This document shows, in pieces, positions 1 to 19,995 of a DNA stretch of 64,000 bases; within the stretch, counting starts at the first letter, position 1; each line of letters opens with the position of its first letter. Made by a program: the position numbers and the translations under genes. The stretch is taken from positions 1 through 64,000 of the forward strand of contig JAYKAV010002618.1 of the NCBI GenBank assembly GCA_035582835.1, given 5' to 3'. The DNA is from Phoebastria nigripes (lineage: Eukaryota; Chordata; Aves; Procellariiformes; Diomedeidae). Below the pieces are notes generated by a model that was not told where the DNA came from, made no database searches, and was given only the letters and a program-made list of their open reading frames with translations.

Positions 1-7851
<7,851 letters not shown>

Positions 7852-8416
7852 TCAACACCTGCAACAGCCATAGAGTATTGTTTAGCTAAAAAAATCACAT
7901 CTTTTGCAAATACCTTTTTTTCTTGACTACCCAATGCATAAGCAGAGATCACAAGCAGTGAAATCCCTGGCTTCTAGAGACACCAGACACCACTGGCAGA
8001 TTCCTGCAAGATTATTGAACACCTCTTCAAGAAATCACACTGCCATCTCGTGACTCACCAGGAATTTCAGCAGTGGGATTGCCTGGACAGTCCAGGAAGA
8101 GCTCAGCAGCTTTCAGGATCTGGTGCAAAGGACTTGCTTAGGGTCACNTAATAAACCTGGAAGAGGCTCCAGCTTTGCCTCTGGGATGTGATGAGAGGGA
8201 GTGTAAGCTTCTCTATCTGCTCCTGGCACTTATTTCTTAGAGTTTCGAGTCACAATTCTCAATAAGATTGGGTAGAGGTATGAAGTGAAAGGCATATACA
8301 GTACTTGTAGGACAGCAAATTAAGTTAAAACTGATTTCTAAACAGAGGGCCAGTACAAGGCATAAACTCTCAAGCTGGCGTTTAATTCCTGCTAAGTGTA
8401 TTTTGCTTGGCAAATC

Positions 8417-8437
8417 TTTTTTTTTTTTTTTTTTTTT
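8417..8437. repeat. Poly-T run of 21
   Basis: Homopolymer within the Ig6-Ig7 intron, with no flanking duplication noticed. Confidence 0.95.
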
Positions 8438-11400
8438 AATTTTTATTTATTATTCTGTGGCTGAACCAAAAACCATGAAAGAAATGCTCTTATTTTCTAT
8501 CATAGAGAAGAATTCCACTTCTTAGAAAACATTTTGTTTTCAGGTATTTTTAATAAAAACAAAGGAAACAGTGGGTGGATTCAATAAACAAAGCAGGAAT
8601 TAATGGGGGTGCCTCACTTTCTCTGGGTTGTGGTTGGAACATTTACTAACAATTTGGTAAATTGAGAATCAAGTACCTACCCAGACGAAGGAACTGAAAT
8701 CATCTCCCCTTCTCAGNGGAGCACTCTAACAGCCAGGGCATTGATCTAAGATAGGTTTCTATCAATCACTCCTGAAAAGACTATAAAANCAACTTTGCAA
8801 GCAGTCCTCAAATACTCATTTATCAAAAGAGAAGGTTCCTAGAGGTTATGTACCTCAGATACAGGACTGCATTTTGCTATTTTCGCCTGAGAGATTACTT
8901 ATATATACTCTATAGTACATTTGAACATCTTTAACAAGAAAGATTGAAGGATACCCACAGCAGAACATTTATACTGCTGTATATTAGCTAGCTTCAGAAG
9001 AAAATTGAGCTGGTGGCTTTATCTAATTGTATTTCTTTTGTCCTTTCTCCCTTTAGCAAAGCTAAGGCTGTGTTTTCCCCAGAACTGAAGCAGGAAAGAA
9101 GCAGAAAAACTCTTCAAAGTGGTTGCAATGTATACCAGCCCATTGACTTCCCCAGCAGCATTTTTGCCNGCGTCCTGTTTCTGGGATGCAGGGATAGGTA
9201 TTTGTGACCATTACTATGGTAGTTCAATGCATTTCTGTTGATCATTGCATATGTTGGCTGCTCTTCCATCAGGAGTAAGAAAGTTTATCATTAAGGAAGC
9301 GATACCAAACCCCCCAAAGGGCAAAGGTGTCGTTCAAAGGCATGTTCAAATGCTTGTGTATATGCACATCACGGTGCACAAATCAGATATTAACTCCACT
9401 GTTTCTGGCATACCCGTGATGCCGTTTGATGAGGAGAAGTTATGACCGTGTGCAGCTGCCACAGAGAGGTAACATCAGGCACAGGGTACCACAACTCATC
9501 CTTACAGGCTTTCCCTGACTACTTCTGAGAGCAGCTCGCAGTGTGCAGTTGTGAGAAGTGCCTCTGCAATCAGTTTTTCTCACATGCTGTAATGCCTTTT
9601 CCTGACTGCCGTCTCTCAAATCGCTAAATACTGTCCTGTTGTGTTTTGAAAGTCTGGTAGATCAGGCATACAGAAAAAAGAAACTTGGTATAAATTACTG
9701 TGTTTATTTGAACTTTGAGTGCTGGAAATTAACTACTTTTTCACTTGGGGACCTAGTGTCACAAAGTGAGGCAAAATGTCTGCCTGCCTCTTCTAATTAC
9801 CTTAGCGCTGCTAACACATTCACATGAGATATTTCGGATTCTTTGTACATCAGCAGAAAAAGGCCAAATTTCTCTTAGCATTGATTGACAAGCAGTTTAT
9901 AAAATAAGTGGGAAGGAGAAATTTTTAGAATGAGACTGTCAAAAGGTTTTGACATAACCTTTCCCCTTGATGAGTGCAAATATCTGCTAAATGCCAACTC
10001 CCCCCTTACTGTGTTGGCTAGCACATTTCTGCCCAAACCCTTCTCTTAGTCTCAGGCATCATTACTGAAAATATGCTAAAATTCACAACAGGGTGGCAAA
10101 TTGCTTCTGTATTTTCTGCTGAGTATGTAACAAATTTGAACCAATCTTTCATGGACAAAATGATATCAAAAGTCAGACAGCATATTGCTCAAGGATTATT
10201 ATGTGCATCTTCACTCTCCATCTCCCTGATGAAGAAAATAGGGAGCAAGACCATTAGGTCACATTGAAGTATTTTTCAGAAAATATTGATTTGCAAGGCT
10301 GCATTTACCAACTCTAAAATTTAAGTAGCAGCCTGCAGAGCATTTCAGAAATTGGCTAAAATATTTATAGACAGCACATTTTCCCCCTGCTCAGGTTTTT
10401 AAGATACAGAAGAAACCAACATTTATTTCTGCTTCATAAAATATAATGTATATTCAACCTGCAGCAGCTTGCAGTCCTGACAAGGAGCTTATTTTAAAAA
10501 CCAGTGTGTAATTTAAAATCAGTACTTAAAAAAAGTAAATAGTCTAGTGATAATTTTGAAATATTGAAGAATGTTTTTCAGCTACAGTATTTACCAGTTT
10601 GGGCTGATAAGGGCAGTTCCTGGTGACCTAACATAGCAGATAAATTTTCTTCCTGCTAGTTTGAAGAAGGAAATAATCACCAAAAATCACTTGTTAAAAA
10701 CATAGAATAAAGCATACCTGAAGTAAGGCAAATAATTTCTGAAATAGGAAATTTGCCATATATATGTATTTACCTACATCTATCTCTGCAGTAAAAAATT
10801 GACATATATCCCTGACAGAAGAAAATATCAAGCTTGATTAACCAGCATGTGGGCTATTTCTTTTGTAAACTAAAGCTGTATCATTGCCAAACAGGACTAA
10901 AAAAATAAGAGGGATGTATACTGCTTCAACTCTGGAGAGAAAAGTTACAGTAGGACAGATGTATTTAAAATGTGTTTAAAATACTTCAAGGTGTGTTGAA
11001 GTATTTTCCTTCCCTATACGTAGCTTTAGTTTGACCATTCTTCAGAACTTGTATTTGATTTTTTTGTTAAATTATGCTATTTTATATNTAAGATGTTACA
11101 TGTTAACTATATAGAGAGTGGGCTGTATGTGTATGTGTGCTTGCGAACATGGAAGGGATGTTTCTTCCTCTACCCGCAATGGGCAAAAGTGAAAATCTCT
11201 GCTTCATGCAATGAAGTACAATGTCTTGGGAATGCTTTATTGATGAGTGCTTGAATTAAGTGTCTATTTAAGAAGAGGAGCATGGGCCAGCCTCATTAGT
11301 GCTAATGCAGGAAGATTTAAATTATGTTTTTGTGCCCTAGCAAGGTCTTCTGTACCTCTGGGAGATTACTGTAAAGGAGGGCAAGGGGGGCTTCCATGCC

Positions 11401-14400
11401 GCTCTCCATTAGCAGAGGAACATCCTTAATTTCTTGCCCTCCGTTCCATGGGAGTTATGTTGGAAGAAACTGCTGAGACGATTCACTAAAACTGAGTATC
11501 CTGCAGATAGCCTGTCTCCTGCAGCAGCCTTGTGAACATGGTGTTCCTCTCCTGCGGCTCTGCATAGTAAAATGAAAGTCGTCCTCTGCTTTATCACTAG
11601 AAATGGTTCCCTAATGGATTTTCTTGCAACAACACTGTTGCAGGAGCTGTGCCCACAATATAAAATACCTTTGGCAATGAATACTCACAACACATTGTTG
11701 TGATGCAACATTGGCTGATGCAAAGTAATAACCACCACACTACGTAGNCTCTTAAGGCTACCATGTGACCCTAGATTTCATGCATTGGGAGTGCAAAAGC
11801 CAAAACTGTTTTGTCTCTGCACAAACCCTAGCCACAGTCTAGTCATTTGTGAGTTTTGTCAGCCATCGATTGTTTCTCCTAAACAGCTCCATCCCTTGTG
11901 GGTGATGGTCTGAGCAATTGCACACAGTGGCTGAAGCACTGGATTTTGCTGCTTCTTTCTTGTATCTATTGAGCCTTATCAGTAGGACATGTCATTCATC
12001 GCACTATCTGTTAATGGCATTTACAGAGACAAACCTCATACCCTGCTCCCTCGTTGTGTGCTAACGTATCCTGTCTTGAAAAGAGGGAATACCGTTATAT
12101 TCTTCGTGTCTTTCTAAGTGTATGCATTGGAAAAAAAAAAAAAAAGAACCAAACTAATCCCTGTAATGTTTCTGCTCTCGCACATTTCCCTCTACTTGTA
12201 GGTTCATTAGTTACCAAAATCAACCCTGATTCAACCATCTTCAAAATCCTACCACAACAAGCTGTGTTTTTTTATCAGGAACTGTCGCTGAGCGTGGCAG
12301 AGCAAATGCTGTGGTGCCTATTTCCCAGGGGAGCTTACGAGAGAGACTTCACCCTTCCCCTTAGTCCCCGCTCCCCTTTCCTGCAGTGCAACACTGGTAG
12401 CTCACAGGCTCCCTGATGCTGTTCTGAGCGCTCCTCCAAAATAAGAGAGGATGTAAAATATTGTGTAGAAACCAAGAGTGCTTTTATGTCATTTCTCATC
12501 CATCTATTGAACCATCTCCTTTCAGCCTCCATTGTGAGGGGAAAAGTGCATGCCCTTATCATATGAAGCACCCTGCAAACATAGGATGATGGGAAGCTCA
12601 GTTCCTTGCCCAAGGGGATGCATTTGCTATTTACTTTTTTAAACAAGAAAACCTTCTTGATTTGAAGATAAGATAGCAGCTGCAAGAGTATATTAACACA
12701 ACAAGCAGTTACCTTTATCGTTAAAGTCCTGCCCGATAAAAAGCCTCATTTGTAGGCTAGGTATCCAGAAGCACTTACTAGTTACTTTTACTATGCTTTT
12801 GGAACCTGGTTTAGCCCCTACATGATCCAAAGTGATCTTTGTCCTCAGGTAACACTGTGAAAAGTTGAAACCAACTAAATCACTAGAGCCAAAAGTTCCG
12901 GATTTAGANGAGAGAGGACTTTAACAGAATGATCTCTGGCTCTGAAAATCATTTCTGTGAGTAGTTTGACTGATTTCACACTAGCTTCCCTTTCACCTTT
13001 ATCCCAGGACTGTACATAAGCAGCTAATTTTATATCACCCTTCCGTTTCCACAGGGTTGCTACTGGGTTTTTTTTGCATGCTATGTATTATACACATTGA
13101 TTTGAAATTAGGCCAGCATACTCCAGACCTGCACTATCATGTGCATGCACAGTCTCGCTTTCGGTGTGTACTTACTATTTGTACTTACACACACACTGCT
13201 AATAGCTCACGCTAACTTGCTGCGGTAATGTGCTTAAAATTTTAAGAACAATTTTAACAAATATATAAGAAAGTATTTCAAATCTAATTGACAAAACACA
13301 TACAAAAAAGAGCAAGAACATGCCTTCTTCCAAAACCAAAGTAAATAAAGCTGCATTGTAAGAGAGAGAAGAGGGCTAGCTTTTGATAAACCCAAGCACA
13401 GTATACAGATAGTCTTGAACTCCTTAGCTGAGGCTCTTATTCAAATATTAAGGCTCATTTGATATTGTTTACCTATTTCATAAATAAACACATCCATACA
13501 CCCACTTAAATTGTGTTTGAAAGATACAAGACTGCACAAAACCAGTGAGTTTTATTTTAGATTTAAGTGAAAAGTTTTATATTTGTACATACTAATTCCT
13601 CATCATGAAGACTAGGATAGTAATGAAACAACTTTAACATACATTTTTGGGTGACCGTTTTCTGCAGTGTCAGAGGTGGTCATTAGGACTATAGCGTATT
13701 AGAAGTGCACTGCTACAAAATAAGACACTTAACTGCAGCATCACATGACACTTGTGAGCTTTTAAAGAATGTAAGTCAGCTATTTAATGCAAGGCTAACC
13801 TTGAGTTGTTGTATGTTGAATGGCAAAAAATTTCCCCAGACCAGTCAAGTCTCACCTATTGAATACCAGACTGTTTTAGCCTTTTCTTCAGGTACTTCTA
13901 CAGGTTAGATGCTGGGGTTCTCACATGGGACATATCACTATCAAAGTGCCNGTTCCCTTAATTCAGACTGCTGCCACTGCTTGCTCCCCGCAACAAGTCC
14001 CCGTGCCCATTATGTGACCTGAGAATGACTGTTAAGTGGATTTTTGCAGGAACTTTTGCATGACTGGACATTCTCATCCATTCTCACCACATGGCCCTTG
14101 TGTGATTCCTGCACATGACAACTCCAGTCACTTTGAGAGATCTGAATATTTCTTCCTGAAGAAGTTGCAACGAGCTTGGAGGGTTCTAAAATGGTATTGC
14201 ACGGGAGAGTGAAAGAAAGGCAGGAATGATGTAATGAAAGAAGTATCTGAAGGACGTCAAGGCCAGAAGTTTTTTCTGACTCAAATCCTTGGCAAGGTTC
14301 AGTCAGTAGGACAGATAAAAAGTTACGTCTTAGATACGTGCATGAAACTGAATTCACACTTGCCATAATCCATGCCACAGACTGAAGCATAAACAGATTA

Positions 14401-15929
14401 GCTGATTGTTTGATGACAGCATGCACCATGGTCCCAAGAACCTTTGAAAGATTTCTCCTGATGTTTTTTCCCTTTTGTGCCTGCATATTTTTCACTATCT
14501 AAACCAGCCCTCCCTGAACTGATCTGTAATGCAAATCCACCAATAACATTTTATATATTAGAAAAAGCTAGATACTTCCCAGGAAAGGTGAGGAGAATCT
14601 ATTCAAATAGTTGCAACATGAAGTTGTTTAGAAATAGCCCCTGTTTGGTTTGCCTGTTTTCTAAAAAGAAACAGGCTGGTACAATTCTTTTATGTGGTTC
14701 ACAACAGGTGAAGTGCTATCACTTTGGCATAAGGCAATGAGAAGCCTTCTAAATCAATGAGATATATAAGCTCTACAAGATCAGAAACAGTCCTTTTGAA
14801 CACCACAGTTTTTATTTTAATGATGCTGCACCCTTCCCTCTCAGGGGCTTCTTTTTCAATTAATTTCTGTCGGAGAAGTGTGAATAGCAGCAGGCTGTTT
14901 ACATGAGAAGTGTGTCCCATGAGACTGATGAAAAGAAAATCATCACTTACTACTGATGGCTTTTACTGTAGCTGAGAAAACTATTACTATAAATTACATA
15001 ATAAAAAAAAATGGAGATGACGACTCACTCCTGTTTTTAAAATGCTTTGAGATCTACTGAAATGCTGTAGAAGAGACGCTGCTATTATTATTTTACTATC
15101 TTGCCACTTGAAGGGTTGTTTTTCAACAGAAATATGAAACTTACAGATGGGGTGGGTAATATACCTTCTTTCTTTGTTTGCCAACACTTCTCATTTACAA
15201 GACTATTTTTGTTTGCTTGCAGTTTGACTTTTGTTTGGATAGTATTTTTCCAGGCCAGGTGTCTGCCTCAGGCTGAGTCATTTCAGCTGGAAAGTTTCAG
15301 CTACAACTCTTTGGCCATTTCCAAGAATAAGGCAGGAGGGTGGAAAAATAGGGATGCAGTATATATTGATCCTACCATAAAAGCAAAAAAAAAAAAGGCA
15401 TTGTGAGAATCTGAGAAGTCCCACCTGCCCCATGGTTAGCAGCATGGATTTCAAGTTCAGCAGGTCATGGCACTAGCATCAGATATTCTTGCTGTCCAAT
15501 GAAAAGTCATCACAAGAGTGCCCAAATTTTGCAGTCTGAGCAAAAACAAGTAAATAAATAGACAAAACCCCCACAGTTATCACATCCTGAGAAGACATTT
15601 TCCAGTGACTAACAGCTAAGAGCTCCCAGGGTTCAAGCAGCACTGAACACCCCCTAGCACTACCTTCAGTGGCTGAGTCAGTTCCAGGCACGTGGGGCAG
15701 GTGCAGTCTGCTGAGATGTCAGAATTCAAAGCAGACAGATTTGTCTCTCTAATGCTCACACAGCTGCCCGTGCTGGGCCGAGGAAGCATGAAAAAAGTTA
15801 CTTCAATGCAGAGAGAAAGAAAGGAGATGTGGGGGCCAAGGGACCAGAGTGGGGAACCAGCCTGCATTGCTGGGCATGCAGATAGCAGCAGCAAGAGATG
15901 GAGCAGAAGCTCAAAGCGGTGTTCAGGAT

Positions 15930-16380
15930 AACAAAAGGAAATTATAGAATCGGATTTAGGGGCAGTGGAGGGAAGTCAGAAGTTGGGAGCAGGCTTGCAG
16001 TGGGATTGCAGAGGTGATGGGGGTTGGTAAAGTGGAGCTGGGAAACTGGCTGGGGATGCGAGACTGGGACAAGGAAGTGGTGGGGTGAGGTACAGCACTG
16101 ACAGTGAATGAAGACCCACATGAAGGGGAGACAGACAGAAACCCAGTGGAGATGTAGAAAGTGAAGACTGGCAGAAAGAGAGGACTGTAACTGGAGACTG
16201 GGAGGAAGGTTGGGAGCTCTGAAGGGGAAGACTCGTTTTAAGTCATGAGAACAAGGCGCCGAGGAAATGAGGACTGGGATGGGAAAGACATGGAGGACAG
16301 ACTGATTTTGGAACCCAGAGCAGAAGAGCCAGGACTTGGGCAAGGATGAGCTGGAGAAGACTGAGGAGGACAGGTCATAC
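15930..16380. repeat. Purine-rich degenerate repeat zone
   Basis: Roughly 450 bases are G- and A-rich on the plus strand, with a recurring motif close to AGACTGGGA (for example near 16061, 16165, 16194, 16270 and 16356) at irregular spacing. It may be a decayed minisatellite. It also produces a long but serine/proline-rich, CT-biased open frame on the minus strand that I do not consider coding. Confidence 0.5.
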
Positions 16381-18487
16381 TTAGGAGGAATGAACACAAA
16401 CCCCTACATCTTCTACAGAATATTCTTCTCCTTAGGATGTCTGACTTCAGTAGTCCTCTGCTGTTGGCAGATGTATATGAACACCACTGGCAAATCACTA
16501 GAGCTGGGCCGAATTAAGAGTAAGAAACTAAGAATAATTCTGTTCTTGGCAAGGACCTATGCAGTATCCTTAGCAAGGCTAATCTCAGTGATTAGTTCTG
16601 AGGATGTCAGTAACTACTGTTTCCAGTTTGCAGGAGGGGGAGGAAAGGGGGTTCAGTTTACTTTACAAAAAAGCTAAAAAGAAAATTGCATTTAACACAG
16701 GTCAAAGCAAAACATGTTGAAAGGGTATTATTACAGTTGCAAAGGCAAGTGGTCGATAGGTATAAAATACCAGAAATTAAGTATGAAAGTACAGTCATAG
16801 TCTCCCCCCCGTTAGGTATGCATTACAGGGTGGGTAGTTTTCATGGCTTTTTGTCAGAACACAGAACTGGCCAATTCATTTGTCTAAATATAAAAAAATA
16901 ATGCCAAGATGGCTTGATTTCCAAAAAGCTCCGTTAGGACTCAGGCATGGTTCCAACAGAGCTATGTCTGCCAAGCAAAAACCTGTGTATTTTCCTGCCA
17001 GCTTATCCGCTCAGCTCCCAGCAGCCAGCTTATGGGATTGCTAGCTTCCAAGATCCAGATTTTGGGACAGAGACAAGGGACAGGCAAAGGATGGTGGCAG
17101 GGTGGCATGCCACATCTCTGCGGGACAGAGTTATTTGGAGTCTGCAGACCTCTGGGGTAGGTGGCTATGCAGACAAGGGCACCAGTTATTCCTAAAAAAT
17201 GGCACAACTGATTTCATGTGGTGTCTAATTGATTCTTCTGATCAGCAATGCAAAGAAGTAGCTGGCCTAAGGTCAAATACCACTTAAGTGCCCAGCTCCC
17301 AAGATTTCGGCTTCCTGACAGCCTGCCAGGTGGGAAGCTGCACAGCAAGGCTCTATAAGCCCCACTCTTGAGTTCTCTGGCAGCCAGGATTTAATTTTGA
17401 AGTTATTGTCAAGAAACTTTCTGTTCTCCTATCTGAGGTCTTACAGTGATTTCTGTAGAATGTCCTCAAGATTTTGCTTTCATTTGGATGTTTGTAAATC
17501 TCAAAATACTCTACAGAATGGGCAGCCCTCTTGTATTTAATTANGTGCTCATGCTGTTGCGTATCTTTATTTGGATGCTGCTTTTAGCAAATCCTCATTC
17601 AAGACAGAACAAGAATGATTCATGTACTGGAGAGCTTGGAAAGTGGGTAGTAAATGTGGTAGAGGACTGCAGACAAGAATGGCTAGTTGTATGCATAATG
17701 CAGATAAATGCTGCCCTGTAGAGCCAAATTCTGTATTCACCTTTGCCACAGATCTCTCGGATAATGCTAATTAAATGACTTAAATCTGTCTTTCCCAGGG
17801 CGTTGCTAAGCTGGGTGACGTGACTGATCTGAAGAAGGAAAAAGAACTCTCAGAAGCAACTTCATTTCAATGGGAGCAGAGCTTTGAACATATAAATGTT
17901 ATATAACAGCAGATGAACTGGAAAAATGAAGCTGTAGGCTTCTGAAATTGAACATACAAAAATTTGTGGATACTTTTAAGTTCAGTCTGTGCCTCAGTTG
18001 CCATTTGCCAAAGCTCTCCTAATCATCCAGGTGGGTTTTGAAAATGAACGCATTGTTTCTGAAACATTTTGATACCACAGAGATTATCATCTCAGAAAAG
18101 CTCATAAGGAAATTGATAATTATGTCTTCAGAACAGAACATGGAGGAAACAAAATACCAAGTAACAGCTCATTAAGTATCATCTATTCCAAATCACCCTT
18201 CAGATGACTGGTTTGAGGTCATCCAGGAAGCTTGTAGCAGAAATGAGAACAAACCAAAGGACCCATGATGTTGAAGATGGGCAATAATTCTCCCTCTGAT
18301 TCTCTGGAGAAGAAATAAGTATACTGATGGTATGAGAAGCTGAACTATAAATAAGGAGATTTAGGCACGGATATTAACCCCCCTTATAACGTCAAATTTC
18401 AGAGTACTTTAAACCTGCAAGCTGGGCCATATTTTGTATTTCTTGGAATCAAACATAAGTGCCTGAAAACTCATCACATTAACTTTG

Positions 18488-19010
18488 TGTCCTGGTTTCG
18501 GCTGGGATAGAGTTAATTTTCTTCCTAGTGCTGTGTTTTGGATTTAGTATGAAAAGAATGTTGANAANACACTGATGTTTTTAGTTGTTGCTAAGTAGTC
18601 TGCTAGTCAAGGACTTTTCAGCTTCCCATGCTATGCCAGGTGCACAAGAAGCTGGGAGGGAGCATAGCCTGGACAGCTAGCCCAACTGGCCAATGGGGTA
18701 TTCCATACCATGTGACGTCATGCTCAATATATAAATAGGAGGCGTGGTCCAGGAAGTAGCGATCGCGGCTTGGGTATCGCTCAGCGGGTGGTGAGCAATT
18801 GCATTGTGCATCACTCATTTTGTATATTCTATCATTATTATTATTATCGTCATTATTTTTTCCCTTCCTTTTCCTTTTTATTAAACTGTCTTTATCTCAA
18901 TCCACGAATTGTACTTTTTTTTCGATTCTCTCCCCCATCCCACTGAGGGGAGGGGGGAGTGAGCGAGCGGCTGTGTGGTGTTTGGCTGCCGGCCAGGTTA
19001 AACCACGACA
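18488..19010 (+). mobile_element. Solo LTR of an avian endogenous retrovirus (copy 1)
   Basis: This complete 523-bp LTR runs from TGTCCTGG to CCACGACA and is flanked by a perfect 5-bp target-site duplication, CTTTG, at 18483-18487 and 19011-19015. U3 contains a CCAAT box (18690-18694), a full CREB/ATF palindrome TGACGTCA (18713-18720) and a TATA box (18728-18737). A polyadenylation signal ATTAAA follows at 18880-18885. No internal gag-pol-env sequence adjoins it, so it is the remnant of LTR-LTR recombination. The 5-bp duplication fits class I or class III (ERVL-like) elements better than class II, which usually give 6 bp. The family name is not determined. It lies antisense to DSCAM. Confidence 0.9.
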
Positions 19011-19421
19011 CTTTGGAATCTATAAAATGAAAAGATAGCAAAAACATTAATATTTTGAAGCAACAGGCCACTTTTGACTCTCTGCTAATATGTTAGATAA
19101 AATCACTACGTAATTACGGAAGAAAACAATACATAGCTATCTAAAAAAACACTGTGGCAATGCTGACCTCCAGCTACAATAGCAGAACCTTGAGAATTGT
19201 TCAGGTCTGACATAGAAAGCTCACCTTTGACATCTTGGGTTTAGCATATGAGGACAGGATATTAACCTTCTTTCAAATAACAATGTCTTGTCAAGGCCAG
19301 GGCATGCTGAAGTAGCTAGGGCACTTTGCAGCCAACTTTGGCAACTCCAGATCAATAGGTATGAGCCACACTGACACGTCTGCTTTGCATGTGCCATGGA
19401 TCACTTTTCACACTGCAACTT

Positions 19422-19995
19422 TGCCTGGTTTCAGCTGGGATAGAGTTAATTTTTTTCCTAGTAGTTGNTATAGTGCTATGTTTTGGATTTAGTGTGAGAA
19501 TAATGTTGATAATACACTGATGTTTTAGTTGTGGCTAAGTAGTGCTTACACTAGTCAAGGACTTTTCAGCTTCCCATGCTATGCCAGGTGCACAAGAAGC
19601 TGGGAGGGAGCATAGCCTGGACAACTAACCCAACCGGCCAATGGGGTATTCCATACCATGTGACGTCATGCTCAGCATATAAAGCTGGGGGAAGAAGAAG
19701 GAAGGGGGGACTTTTGGAGTGATGGCGTTTGTCTTCCCAAGTAACCATTACGCATGATGGTGCCCAGCTTTCCTGGAGATGGCTGAACACCTGCCTGCCG
19801 ATGGGAAGTAGTGAATGAATTCCTTGTTTTGCTTTGCTTGTGTGCGTGGCTTTTGCTTTGCCTATTAAACTGTCTTTGTCTCAACCCACGAGTTTTCTCA
19901 CTTTTACCCTTCCGATTCTCTCCCCCATCCCACNNNGGGGGAGTGAGTGAGCGGCTGGGTGGGGCTTAGTTGCTGGCTGGGGTTAAACCACCTCA
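19422..19995 (+). mobile_element. Solo LTR of the same family (copy 2)
   Basis: This 574-bp LTR is flanked by a 5-bp duplication AACTT at 19417-19421 and 19996-20000, different from that of copy 1. Its U3 closely matches copy 1, with CCAAT at 19638-19642, TGACGTCA at 19661-19668 and TATAAA at 19678-19683. ATTAAA follows at 19864-19869. The segment between TATA and the polyadenylation signal is unlike copy 1 but closely matches the truncated copy at 30721-31016. Three Ns sit in the G-rich part near the 3' end. The 5' terminus has lost one base relative to copy 1, and the 3' end reads CCTCA rather than CGACA. It is antisense to DSCAM. Confidence 0.9.

Noticed and set aside
8120..8190. Possible MIR-like fragment (CTTGCTTAGGGTCAC-type motif)
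   Set aside because: Only one short landmark matches, which is too little to call an element.
15942..16397. 151-codon minus-strand open frame as a gene
   Set aside because: It is the complement of the purine-rich repeat zone and has only the serine, proline and leucine bias expected from CT-rich DNA.
17228..17300. Possible MIR-like fragment (GGCCTAAGGTCAAATACCA)
   Set aside because: A single weak landmark with no supporting flanks.
18618..19790. Two minus-strand open frames (18618-18818 and 19566-19790) sharing a similar peptide, suggesting a small gene pair
   Set aside because: The shared peptide is the antisense translation of the conserved U3 region of the two solo LTRs, so the similarity is explained by the repeats.
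18488..19995. A single provirus with two LTRs
   Set aside because: The two LTRs have different 5-bp target duplications and differ in their middle segments, and only 411 bases separate them with no viral coding sequence.
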